A stretch of 64,000 nt of DNA from contig OU744735.1 in NCBI GenBank assembly GCA_916613615.1, forward strand, positions 54,018,082 to 54,082,081, written 5' to 3'. The DNA is from Steromphala cineraria. Lineage: Eukaryota; Mollusca; Gastropoda; Trochida; Trochidae. Below are positions 20,784 to 31,265 of the stretch, piece by piece. Position 1 is the first letter of the stretch; each line of letters starts with the position of its first letter. The notes below the pieces were generated by a model. It was not told the origin of the DNA, did no database searches, and worked only from the letters and a program-made list of their open reading frames with translations. A program made the translations under genes and the position numbers.

Positions 20784-22892
20784 GCCTTCATGAGATTAGC
20801 CTGGAAAGGATTCCTGCCATGGCTAGAAGCCCATCACAAGGACGCCCTTGTTCACCTGGCAGATACCCTAGCGGCTATTTCCCAGGTCTGTGAAAACACC
20901 TGCCAAGCTTCTCTTCAAAAGGTGATGGAGAACCAGTCTTGCGTGCTGATTCTGAAGCACTTTGGAGTCTACATGGACTACCTAAGACATGAAAATGGAA
21001 GCCTCTCAACATTTTGGATGTCATACCTTGACATGGTGGAGATTTTGTTGGGCCTGCTTCGAGCATCCAGAGAGGGTGATTGGCCTCTGCACCTTGCATA
21101 CATTCGAAAAGTGAAAAGTGAAAATAGTTGGGTAAATCCACTTAGTCAAGATCGAAAAGACCTGATCAACTTGTCCACAGGGGTCGTCGCACCAGCAATC
21201 GTAGCCAGTGATCTGCTCAAGGCCCAAACAATAGGAGAGGAAGCATATGAGACCTTCAAGAAAGACCGTCTGGAGAATGAAGTGCCAACAACAAAGTTCC
21301 ATGACACAATGAAGAAGCAAAAGTTGAAAACATTTGCCCATATCAAGAAGAAAAGTTCTACAGAACAGACACAGGGCAAACAGGTCGTCCTTAAAGCAGA
21401 CAGAAATCTTTTTGGACATATGCTTCTCATTGCCCAGAGCAGGCAACTGCAGCTGAAGGACGTTCTAGCACACCCTCTGGGTCCACTACCATGGACACTC
21501 GCAAATAGCGATGGAACTCTTCGGAAGACAAACAAAGCCGCACTTGCGAGAGAACTTGAGAAAAATGTATCACCAGCAGAGGAATTTCCAGGACCATCAG
21601 TTTGCATCATCGACGGCATGAGCATTGTTCAGAAGATGAAGGGTGATGGTAAAACCTTCTCACAGATAGCCGATGCTATTTTGTCTGTAGCCCTACATGA
21701 AGGTGTTCTCAGCAACCGAGTGGATGTTGTGTTTGATGTCTACCGAGAGACATCAATCAAAAACGCCGAAAGATGCAACAGAGGCTCCACGACTGGCACA
21801 CAGTGGAAAAACATTGCACCAGGTCACAACATCCTGCAGTGGAGAAAATTCCTGAACAATCCCGAAAATAAAACCAGTCTCATCAAATTCTTGGTTGAGC
21901 AGTGGAAGCTACCGACTACCAGATCAAAACTCCAGGACAAGGTCTTGTATGTGACATGTGAAGAGCTTTGCTACAAGCTAACCAAGGAGGACTTCGAGGA
22001 AGTTGATGCGCTGAAGACATCTCAAGAAGAAGCTGACACGCGACTATTTCTACACGCCACACATGCTTCAGAGAATGGATACAGATCCATAGTCATCAGT
22101 TCCGAGGACACTGATGTGATGATATTGTGCCTGGGGTACAGCATGAACATATCCTGCCCAATGTACCAGAAGTGTGGAACAGCGAATCGTACTCGGTACA
22201 TAGACATCAGCAAGCTTGGAAATTCGCTGGGAGATAACGTCTGTCAAGGTCTCATCGGACTACACGCATTTACTGGTTGTGATACTGTAAGTGCATTCGC
22301 AGGTCGTGGAAAGCTCTCAGCATTGAAGTTACTGAAAAAGAATGAAAAACATCAAGATACCTTCAAAGAGCTTGGCCAGTCATGGAATGTATCTAAAGAA
22401 TTGTCCGAAAACATCGAAGAATTTGTGTGCCAATTGTATGCATCTTCAACTTCCACTCACGACGTGAACGAGCTCCGCTACAACCTTTTTTGTGCCAAAC
22501 GAGGAGAGGTGGAATCTAGTCAGTTACCACCATGCAAAGACTGCCTCCGTGTGCATATTGCCCGTGCTAACTACCAGTCAGCCATATGGAGACGGTGCCT
22601 TGAGAATAACGCAGAAGTTCCAGATCCCAAGGAACATGGCTGGACAACAGATGATGATGGCAGTCTGACCATACAATGGATGCAAGGAGCTCCAGCACCA
22701 GAAGCCGTGTTGCAGATGCTATCTTGCAAATGTACCCGTATCTGCAAACTTCCAGACTGCACATGCATGGCCAATCAGCTGAGGTGCACAGACATGTGTA
22801 AGCTACAGACATGCACCAACCAGAAAACTGATGAGGATGAGGATGATGCTGAGGTGGACGCGGACGATAGTAACAGTGACGACGATGAGTAA
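20784..22892 (+). CDS. C-terminal segment with PIN/FEN-like core and CXC-like tail
   Basis: About 700 codons follow the TAA. Numbering from the Met at 20790: acidic positions D275 (IIDG), D312/D316, E413/E414/D416 (EEADTR), E439/D440/D442 (SEDTDV) and D498 (TGCD, followed by AGRGK) occur in the order of the metal-binding acids and helix-hairpin of FEN1/XPG-type nucleases. Cys pairs C-x-C-x3-C...C-x-C...C-x3-C lie at about 645-678, followed by a Asp/Glu-rich end. Function as a nuclease is inferred from the pattern only. All key acids are intact in this segment. Confidence 0.6.
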   Translation, partial: AFMRLAWKGFLPWLEAHHKDALVHLADTLAAISQVCENTCQASLQKVMENQSCVLILKHFGVYMDYLRHENGSLSTFWMSYLDMVEILLGLLRASREGDWPLHLAYIRKVKSENSWVNPLSQDRKDLINLSTGVVAPAIVASDLLKAQTIGEEAYETFKKDRLENEVPTTKFHDTMKKQKLKTFAHIKKKSSTEQTQGKQVVLKADRNLFGHMLLIAQSRQLQLKDVLAHPLGPLPWTLANSDGTLRKTNKAALARELEKNVSPAEEFPGPSVCIIDGMSIVQKMKGDGKTFSQIADAILSVALHEGVLSNRVDVVFDVYRETSIKNAERCNRGSTTGTQWKNIAPGHNILQWRKFLNNPENKTSLIKFLVEQWKLPTTRSKLQDKVLYVTCEELCYKLTKEDFEEVDALKTSQEEADTRLFLHATHASENGYRSIVISSEDTDVMILCLGYSMNISCPMYQKCGTANRTRYIDISKLGNSLGDNVCQGLIGLHAFTGCDTVSAFAGRGKLSALKLLKKNEKHQDTFKELGQSWNVSKELSENIEEFVCQLYASSTSTHDVNELRYNLFCAKRGEVESSQLPPCKDCLRVHIARANYQSAIWRRCLENNAEVPDPKEHGWTTDDDGSLTIQWMQGAPAPEAVLQMLSCKCTRICKLPDCTCMANQLRCTDMCKLQTCTNQKTDEDEDDAEVDADDSNSDDDE

Positions 22893-23156
22893 AATTGTCA
22901 TGTTTGTTTGGACTTGAACTTTCAAGTGTTTGAGGATGTTTCTAAGTTGAGAACATTTGTTGTTTACAAGACCATCTTTACTTTACCAAAAGCAAATCAC
23001 TGTACATTACAATGAACAACAATTCAGTAATAAATTACTGTAAAATTTTCGTAATCATCGCTTGTTAATAATTTGTGTTAAAATGAGAAAATGATGTAAA
23101 TTTATGAAAATCTCTAACATTAGGACACATATCATCTAAAAAAACTATTAGATATA

Positions 23157-23235
23157 TAGTCCTTGAGCCCAACTCCCAATTTAAACTTATTGGTACCATC
23201 AAAGGTGGCAAATTGTACCATGGTTTTTTTAAAAA
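23157..23235 (+). repeat. Direct repeat of 17974-18060, flanking the nuclease-like gene
   Basis: tatagtccttgagcccaact and attggtaccatcaaaggtgg match the 5' flank blocks in the same order and orientation. The pair encloses about 5.2 kb containing the gene and may mark element boundaries or duplicated regulatory sequence. Confidence 0.35.
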
Positions 23236-23261
23236 TGTATTACGGTATGACGGTGTGTAAA

Positions 23262-24612
23262 CCTAAAGGCGCGTGACAACAATATGCAATAGTATAAAAC
23301 TATCAAACTTATATATTTACCAAGAGGACATGACATTTAATGTATTTAATAATATTTCCAGTGAACGACTACGGATTGATAAACGTGCTCGGAGCCTATG
23401 TTCATTCCCCAGTTGGTCTTATTTATAAAGGGAATCAAGCTACAAGAAGGGGTACACTTAAAGGCGCGTGACAACAATATGCTAGAATAAAAAAAAAATC
23501 AAACTTACTTATTTACAAAGAGAACATAACAACCATTCAGATGATATCAACTTTCATGTATTTAACAATATTTCCAGTGAACAACAGCGACTTGAAAAAC
23601 GTGCTTGGAGCCTATGTTCATTCCCCAATTGGTCTTATTTATATAGGGAATCAAGCTACAAGGAAGGGTAGAGTAAAAGGAGCGTGCCAACAACATGCAA
23701 ATATATAGAAATATCAAACTTATATATTTACAAAGAGGACATAACAACCTTTCAGAGGATATCAACTTTCATGTATTTAACAATATTTCCAGTGAACAAC
23801 AGCGACTTGAAAAACGTGCTCGGAGCCTATGTTCATTCCCCAATTGGTCTTATTTATATAGGGAATCAAGCTACAAGGAAGGGTAGAGTAAAAGAAGCGT
23901 GCCAACAACATGCAAATATATAGAATTATCAAACTTATATATTTACAAAGAGGACATAACAACCTTTCAGAGGATATCAACTTTCATATATTTATCAATA
24001 TTTCTAGTGAACAACAGCGACTTGAAAAACGTGCTCGGAGCCTATGTTCATTCCCCAGTTGGTCTTAATAACAAAGGGAATCAAGATGCAAGGAGGGGTA
24101 GACTTAAAAGCGCGTGGCAACAATATACAAGAATATAGAAATTTCAAACTTACATATTTACAAAGAGGACATAACAACATTTCAGATGATATCAACTTTA
24201 ATTTATTTAACAATATTTCCAGTGAACGACAACGGATTGATAAACGTGCTCGAAGCCTATGTTCATTCCCCAGTTGGTCTTATTTATATAGGGAATCAAG
24301 ATGCAAGGAGGGGTAGACTTAAAAGCGCGTGGCAACAATATGCAAGTATATAGAAATTTCAAACGTACATATTGACAAAGAACACATAAATACCTTTCGT
24401 ATGATATCAACTTTCATTTATTCAACGATATTTCATGAATCGACAACGGATTGAACAACGTGCTCGGAGCCTATGTTTAGCCCCCAGTTGGTCTTATTTA
24501 TATAGGGAATCAAGCTACAAATAGGGGTAGATTTAAAGGCGCGTGACAACAATATGCAAGAATATATAATTATCAAACTTGTATATTTACAAATAGGACA
24601 TAAATTAGTTTT
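23262..24612 (+). repeat. Six-unit tandem array, ~215-bp unit (left array)
   Basis: The phrase ggagcctatgttcattcccc recurs at 23391, 23607, 23822, 24037, 24252 (gaagcc) and 24466, spacing 214-216 bp. Each unit starts near ggcgcgtgacaacaatatg. The unit length is not a multiple of three, so there is no single coding frame through the array, though each unit keeps an open stretch of about 60-70 codons. The same array is present in inverted orientation at 46.1-47.2 kb. Confidence 0.9.
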
Positions 24613-24639
24613 TATATAAGACAATGGTTGACATTAGTT

Positions 24640-25059
24640 TGGATATGCTAGAACGCATAGATTCAAAGATAAGCCTAGGAGAAAGGTTTTTGCCATTTAA
24701 TTTTACATAACATAAATTTGAATTGTAAAAGGAAAGAGAGTAAAAGACCGAAATATGCAACGAGAAAATCTACACATCTAGGTGATCATTTTTGCAAATT
24801 TCATTTCAAATGGAACTTTTAATGTCAGACTAGTCTGTTATTCAGACCCTTTTGCAAAAAGGGTTGGCAAGTGGTGTTGCTTAAGCTTTAAGTATTCTTC
24901 AAGACTAATTTCGATTTTATTTATTAAAAGAAATGGTTTTATTCTTTTAAATCTTTAACTGATCCTCCCCAACCTTTGTCATTTTTCCTTTTCATGACCC
25001 TCTTCTTGTATATGTTTTCTGACCCTCCCCTGAAAATCCCAAAAACTTCTGTCAGCACA
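24640..25059. other. No gene seen
   Basis: AT-rich with a pyrimidine-rich stretch (24960-25030). No feature identified. Confidence 0.35.
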
Positions 25060-25063
25060 CTCG

Positions 25064-26398
25064 TGTTGCAGGCAGTTCTGTGCTGTATATAACTTTTAAT
25101 TGTCAATAAACTTGTTTTAATATAATGATCTTTTCTTTTATTTCATTACTTTAGCTGTGCATTTAAGTATTTTAGTTAGTAATAAGTTTAGCATCTTTAG
25201 TGCGTAGGGTTTATATTCATTAAGGGAGGTTGGGCAAGTCTAGATAACTATCGAGTAGTGTCAGGTATTCCTTCCCAAGCCCTTTGATCTCATTGGCTAA
25301 TTTAAATCACCGCACCTGCCCTTGTACATTTCACGTGCATGCCACATCAGCACTGTTCAACGAACACTGAGCACAGACAGACGACAGAATATATCAGGTT
25401 AGTTATAAATAATTGCTAATCTATGTATTTATTCTCGTATGTATAATAGGATAACTTATCTATGATAAGTTAGATCTAATATCGTAATAATAATTAATCA
25501 TAAGCATTATTTAATCTTTGACGATTTGGTGATCATATCGCCATTTTGTAATGGTAATCATAATCAATCTCTAAATAAGTAAACTAAGGATAAATTAACG
25601 TTTAAATCATATTGCTAAACATTTCTTCTCTACTTTCTCTGTATGAATGATGTTTGAGTGCGTATCTGTAAGTTGCTAGTGTTTTTACATATTTTACTTA
25701 TTGATGACGTGTGTGAGCGCCATTTTACTTGTATATATACATCATGCGTATGTTATGTCCGCCAAGTACTTAATTGTATTATTATTCAATTAAGGAATAT
25801 CTCTGGGCATATATGAGCGTCCTTGGTGACCAGTTATGACACCTCAGCGCCACACGCAGGGTAAGGTATTTTAAATATGTATATTATGTTTGTTATATTT
25901 TGTAAATATCTTGATCACGCACGTAGTGTGGTAATCATGTATGTGCGCGTGCATAATATCTGTAATGTTGTGACAATGCGTTATGTAATGTCAGAATTAT
26001 ATCATTTGTTATAAAGTACAAATGAATGTTTACCTAATGTTTTCATGAGAGATTGTCTCCCTTGTTGAATGTTTCACCATAACTAATTTCCTTTATCAAG
26101 TAGTCGTTATTGTAATTCCTTATAGGAGTTATCGGTGTAATGATTCATCCATATTTAACATGAATCCTGAAATGTATTTGCATAATCTGTAATTATGAAA
26201 TCAGGTTATATATAACTAGTAATAGTGAGGTTTGCAATTATTGAATAATTGTGAATGTGTTGATATTTGTATGACAGATTTTATATTGTTTTATGTATGC
26301 ATTTCAGGGTGTATTTGACTGGTTATTTACTGGCAATAAAACCTCGCACCCGTGACCCGTGTTTGGACTCGTCATTCCCCCTTACACACCCGGTTACA
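25064..26398 (+). mobile_element. Candidate solo LTR (~1.33 kb)
   Basis: It starts TGTTGCAGG and ends CCGGTTACA, bounded by CTCG at 25060-25063 and 26399-26402. An AATAAA at about 26334, 60 bp before the 3' end, and the late GT-rich sequence are as expected of a 3' R/U5. No internal region is attached. The 4-bp duplication alone is weak evidence; alternatively this is a promoter with exons, since splice-like signals (cacacgcag|ggtaag, gcatttcag|gg) occur. Confidence 0.35.
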
Positions 26399-26402
26399 CT
26401 CG

Positions 26403-27130
26403 TTATCTAAATCGATATTTAAAGTGAAATAACCAAGGTGTATAACGTCATGTAATTATTGTAATTTGTTTAAACATGTTGGGAACAATCAGAGAACATT
26501 TGTGTAACGCGCATTATAAACGAATACACTTCCTTCTCATCTAGAGTATTGTTTACAAAGCTGAAATTCCTGGTTATTAGAATGTCTTGAGAAAGTTTCA
26601 AATTTTAGTTAGATTAAGATTTAAAGAATTTTTTACAATTCATTTAAGCAATTCCACTTCTAGCATGAGTGAGTGATATATCTATCATATACATTGCTGT
26701 CTAAAGATTTCTTTTCTCTTACTTTCTAAATTACTCTCTACTTCTAAAGCTCAGTCCGTTTTGCCAGGTAATCTATCTTTTACCAAGCAGTAGGTTTTGT
26801 TAACCATTAGCTGCACTAATTAAATTGTATCGAACAAGGTTGCGACTTACCTCACTATTTCATAAATATGTTTGACCATCTTATTTTATCCAATGTTTTA
26901 ACAATTTTTTTATGTATATTTGTATCTTTATTTTATGATATATTATGATCTATTGATCATTGTACTAGATGGTGTCGTATAGACCCATTATGGCCGGGTA
27001 CTTTATATTTAACATGGGCTCATTTTATGTCTGCAATGTTTAAATATTATTTACGCGTATTACACGTAAGAGCATTTCATAGCGCCATGAGCATGCAATT
27101 GGATGGATGACAGCGCTATACAAATATCCA
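26403..27130. other. Intergenic, LINE-like tail at its end
   Basis: Nothing coding. Near 27075-27150, 'ggatggatgacagcgctatacaaatatcc' runs into (TA)n, a typical dispersed-repeat 3' tail and related to the one at 1930. Confidence 0.35.
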
Positions 27131-27150
27131 TATATATATATATATATATT
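27130..27150. repeat. (TA)n microsatellite
   Basis: About ten TA units separating the previous repeat tail from the 3' region of the Penelope-like element. Confidence 0.8.
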
Positions 27151-27323
27151 CAAAAGTTAAAAAACACACAACACCAATAGACTCCTACTAGTTTCATTGT
27201 AATCTTCAGGGAGTACAAAACAGTTGTGACGTTAGATTGTCACAATAGTGATGACGTAACACAGGTATGACGTCATAATATTAAGCAAGCGAGAATCCAA
27301 CACATTTATACATGAATATATAA

Positions 27324-27870
27324 TTATGCATTCAAATTTGGTTTAAGCATTCTAATGAAGTAATCTTCTTTCAATTTTCTGGCCAGTCTGTCATTTGTTT
27401 CCATTTTATAGAATGGAAATATTTGGAATTTTATTTCTTTGCCTTTAGCACAATTGTCAATGTGCGCACTAAGGGGAATACATCGTGTTTCAGGGCATTT
27501 AATCTGCTGCTTGTGTACTCGGACTCTGTCTCTGAGACACTCAGTCTGTCCAATGTATTCCCCTGAACACCCTTGACATATTATAACATATATTACATTT
27601 CTTGCCGCACAGTTAATATTGAAGCGCACATAAAATCGTTCCTTTTTGTTGTGAAATTTTATGCTTGAGTTCTCCAAAAGATGATGGCATGTCCCACAAT
27701 TCCCTCTGTTACATTTATAAACTTTAAATTCTGGGGATTCACTGTTTATTGTAAATTTAGCCCTTGTTAATAGTTTTTTCAAACTTTTGCTTTGACGTTT
27801 ACTTTTGATAAAGTTCATATTATCAACAACATTACGCATTTTCTCATCACATGTTAATAGGGGTATATTA
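27324..27870 (-). pseudogene. Penelope-like element, GIY-YIG endonuclease part
   Basis: The minus strand encodes the C-terminal part of a Penelope-like retroelement. A Cys/His knuckle (YKCNRGNCGTCHHLLE, with C43, C48, C51 and H52/H53 counted from the Met at 27839) precedes the GIY-YIG nuclease: VIYVIICQG, EYIGQT, Arg residues in CLRDRVRVHK and a C-terminal Glu in LKEDYFIRML. It ends at a stop just below 27324. The frame is open upstream of the Met to the insertion junction at 27870, where the giant element begins. In PLEs this domain nicks the target DNA to prime reverse transcription. Confidence 0.85.
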
Positions 27871-29476
27871 CACAGGGCCGTTAACCCCTGAATCCGTTTT
27901 CCGGATCCCCTGCCTTATTCTCCGGATTCATGCTAAAATGGTGTACTGGGATACGGTGCCGTATACCTCGCCGGATCCTAGATCCTGACGGACACCGCCG
28001 GATTCTCGTCCGGATCCTATGTAAATAAGAATACCAGGATCCGGCACCAGATCCCTCTCCGGATCCTAGATCCGGACGGACACCCCCGTATTCTCTTCCG
28101 GATCCTAAGGAGATTAGAATACTGGGATACGGTGCCGGATACCTCACCGGATCCTAACCTAGTGGTAGGAGTAAACAATTATGTAAGAATGAAAGGTTTA
28201 TCATCAATTTGGTTCATTCTTTATCTGATCCAGACCTTCAGTTTAAAAAACTCACCTTTCAAATATAGTTAACATGAATTATCTGATGATTTTGAGAAAT
28301 GGATTGAATCAATTAATTGATAACTCTATCTTTCTTAATCACAATATTGTACAAAATGTTGTTTGAGGTATTGTTTTAAATAATACATTGAAATCATAAC
28401 AAAAAGATTTTCAAGTTCAACGTGTTCATGTGTCATGCTTGTCATGTGACAAAAGTCATGACATAGAGCTACAGTTTTCAAACAGATATTTTGAACAAAT
28501 AAGCATGATAAATGATCTCACTGACTTAAAATGCCAAGATTCAACCAGTTAAGCATACAGCCCAGCTCATTCAAGGATGAATGCAGACCACTTAACTGCC
28601 TCCTAGACACAATGTATTGTGTAAAAGTGTATTGTTCCACCTGCTAGGTTTTTGTGCAATAAAATTAATGAATGTGAGTTGAATATCTTGATCCATTAAC
28701 AGCTCATTGTCTCAATTTTATGTCTCTCTATCACTATCAAGGGACAGAGATATATGTATGTGTGTTGGTGTTTGTAGTTTTGTATTAAGTATGTTCTTCT
28801 CTAAGTATGTACTTTGCAAAGTAGTTATTTTTGTATGAATGTATTCAGAGACCACAAATATTCTGCCTATCATGCTTGAATACACATTACACACCTGATG
28901 TGCCGATCTCATTAACAGGCCTCATTAACCATATCACTAATTGCAATTAGGCGACAAGTGTTTATTGCAGTAGCATAGGGGATTGTGTAAAGGGATGAGG
29001 GATAAGGTTAGTGCAAAGCAACATTTAAACTTAAACAGACATATATATCTGTATGTGTGTGTGTTGGTGTGTGTAGTTTTGTATTAAGTATGTACTTCTC
29101 TAAGTATGTACTTTGCAAAGTATTTATTTTTGTATGAATGTATTCAGAGACCGCAAATATTCTGCCTATCATGCTTGAATACACATTACACACCTGATGT
29201 GCCGATCTCATTAACAGGCCTCATTTACCATATCACTAATTGCAATTAGGCGACAAGTGTTTATTGCAGTAGCATAGGGGATGGGGTAAAGGGATGAGGG
29301 ATAAGGTTAGTGTAAAGCAACACTTAAACTTAAACAGATATAGGGAAATATGACTATATAAAAAATAACAAAGTAAACACTTACTAAAGAACAAAAAATC
29401 CTAATAAAAGGAAATGGCATAAAAAATGTTGTTAGCTCTCTTAATCCTTAATCGGAGCGTTTGATAGTTATGACCT
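27871..29476. repeat. Left terminal inverted repeat of the giant element
   Basis: It contains, from the outside in: the CACAG terminus; a ~280-bp GC-rich block dense in GGATCC/CCGGAT motifs (27890-28155); about 580 bp of unique sequence; two ~299-bp tandem units (marker acacctgatgtgccgatctc at 28891 and 29190); and an inner end near tccttaatcggagcgtttga. The right arm has the same order, with a ~27-bp insertion near 42195. Confidence 0.9.
27885..28155. repeat. Subterminal GGATCCGG-rich block (left)
   Basis: About 2.5 copies of a ~100-bp unit containing many ggatcc, ccggat and gatccgg motifs in both orientations, in strong contrast to the AT-rich surroundings. Probably transposase-binding subterminal repeats. 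Its open frame on the minus strand is an artefact of composition. Confidence 0.75.
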
Positions 29477-31190
29477 ATAGCAGAATGTTTACATTTTTTG
29501 GGAAACAAATGGTTTGACACTGATAAAATGCACATACTAGGTTGTTCTTTAATGCCACTCTCCTATCTTTCTAATATTATTTCTCTAATGTCTTAAGGTC
29601 ACATATCTTTTTAGAACATTATTGGTTTTTTTTAAATGTTGTACATCTGACCATTTTTCTAGTTAAGTAGTTATGAACCTTTGAACCTTGAAAGGAACTT
29701 TCGTCAAAATTCAAAAGATTATCTTTTTTATGTTCAAAGTCTTTGTTATTGACTACATTGAGAACACTCAATTATGTTCAACAAACAAATACCAACAAAC
29801 ATTTGTATGGTCCAATAGAAGGCGCTTTGCTGCCTGCATTTATGCCGGAAGTGCTCATACAAGAGATTGATGAACTCTACTTTGGTTATTGTGGCTGTAA
29901 CATGTGAATTCTTACTGACTGAAACTATGGTAAACTCCATTTATAATGAATCATGCCAGTCTATTAACCTTTATTCAGTTATTATTATTATTATAGTCTT
30001 GGTGCAGTGTTTGTTTTTAATTGAGAGTTTTACTTTCTATTGCACAGTGCTAATATTACATTGTTTTTCACAAAGGTCATACAGAAGATATTAGTAAATA
30101 CATTATCATCTGACAGTCTTCCTTGATCTGTCTCATAGAAAAGTAGTTAAGGCACATGGGCCTCCTTTGAAACCTTTTGAACAGCAAGATAAAATGAATT
30201 AAATAGGTACATAAGAACCAGTCAACTTTTACACCAATTGTTCACAACTCTTTTGATTGATTTTAACTAAATTTAATGCAAGGGTTAATGACTATAGTCT
30301 GTTCAAATTACCTATGATGTCATTATAATTGTAACTTTCATCCCTCTGATAATTTGTTGTCAGTGCTTATGCTTTTGGTCCTGAATGCTTCCGACGAATA
30401 GATTATCCCCCCCCCCTCCCCTTACAAAAATTCACTCACTTTTAGTCGTGAATATGGCATCGGTCCGCATTGACCCATCAAAAGATTATTCTAATAACAC
30501 GGCTTTCAATCTACATATACTTGTAGTTGTATTTCAGAACGTGACTTGTTAGATATTTCATAAGGTTCATGCCTGCAATATGAAAAGTACATAGCAAATT
30601 ATCTACCTCTTTGACAAGGCTGTCCAATTTTAAATGGTAGATTTCAAACATATGCATGATTATTCAAATCAGGAAAGAAATGGCCAAATCATATTATGTC
30701 AATCAGTACGGGGAAGCAGTATATTACGTAGTGACAAATCTTGACAATAGAAAATGTGAACAAATCCTGTAACTATGATAACAGTCATCAAACATGCATA
30801 GCATTGGTAATGAAACTTTTCCCCAAAGTATATAAGTAATAACCATGCGATTTGACCTGTATCTTTTGAAGGTACATAATGATGAAAATTATTGAAATCT
30901 TTAGTTTGCCAAACGACTTGATACAAATAGCTGTTTCAATCCATTATTCATTTCTTGCACACATTTAATGGTTATATTTCTTCTTCTTTTTCACGTTTTA
31001 TCTTTTGACTAGCTGCAAAGTATTTTTACCTTTTTTTACAGTGTTACCACCCATGCACTTGGTAGATCATACCAAATACCAAATCATAATTGTCATCCTA
31101 GAGAGAATACCTACAAGAAAATTAAAATTCAAAAAAAAAATTTCCCTATACACAATACGTTTTTATCTTGTTCAGGTACCACGTCATGTC
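29477..31190. other. Interior of the giant element, no gene seen
   Basis: AT-rich. Short open frames (29688-30094, 30699-30926) lack motifs. No transposase signature found. Confidence 0.35.
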
Positions 31191-31195
31191 ACAAG

Positions 31196-31265
31196 ATTAT
31201 AACGCCGCTTATGGCTGAAACATTGCCAAAGCGGCGTAAAACAATAACTCACTCACTCACTCACA
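31196..31265 (+). mobile_element. SINE-like 3' tail ending in (TCAC)n
   Basis: aacgccgcttatggctgaaa, then cattgccaaagcggcgtaaaacaataactcactcactcactcac. The motif cgccgctt...aagcggcg forms a short hairpin before the repeat tail. From memory this type of tail is frequent in gastropod genomes. Confidence 0.55.

Larger units (their letters stand above)
18624..22892 (+). pseudogene. Broken single-exon gene: zinc-binding modules + PIN/FEN1-like nuclease core + CXC-like tail
   Basis: The locus spans about 1,420 codons in one underlying frame (18624-20333, 20451-20783, 20790-22892). Breaks are: a shift into the +1 frame near an A8 run (20296-20303); a return near 20420-20437; and a TAA at 20781-20783 where both sides read on (LHKLLY stop AFMRLAWKGF). 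The compensating shifts may be real indels or homopolymer errors. Domains: paired C-x2/3-C ... H-x2-C modules at the N-terminus; a middle part with FDQALYAKA and GKRFQDAGLRDLC; an acidic constellation IIDG - VDVVFDVY - EEADTR - SEDTDV - TGCDTVSAFAGRGK in the FEN1/XPG-type order; then a Cys-rich segment and an acidic tail. From memory, multi-copy uncharacterised proteins with this layout occur in cnidarians, molluscs and echinoderms, so a mobile or expanded family is likely; I could not search. Higher GC and absence of introns fit a mobile gene. Confidence 0.7.

Noticed and set aside
20875..22812. Minus-strand and off-frame open frames across the nuclease-like gene
   Set aside because: Shadows of the plus-strand coding sequence.
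23262..24612. Regular repeats considered as a CRISPR-like array
   Set aside because: The units are ~215 bp and similar over their whole length, with no short repeat/unique spacer pattern, in a eukaryotic context.
27881..28147. 88-codon Arg/Gly/Ser-rich open frames in the GGATCCGG blocks (also 42575-42841)
   Set aside because: Open because of GC-rich repeat composition; same in both mirror copies and without any motif.
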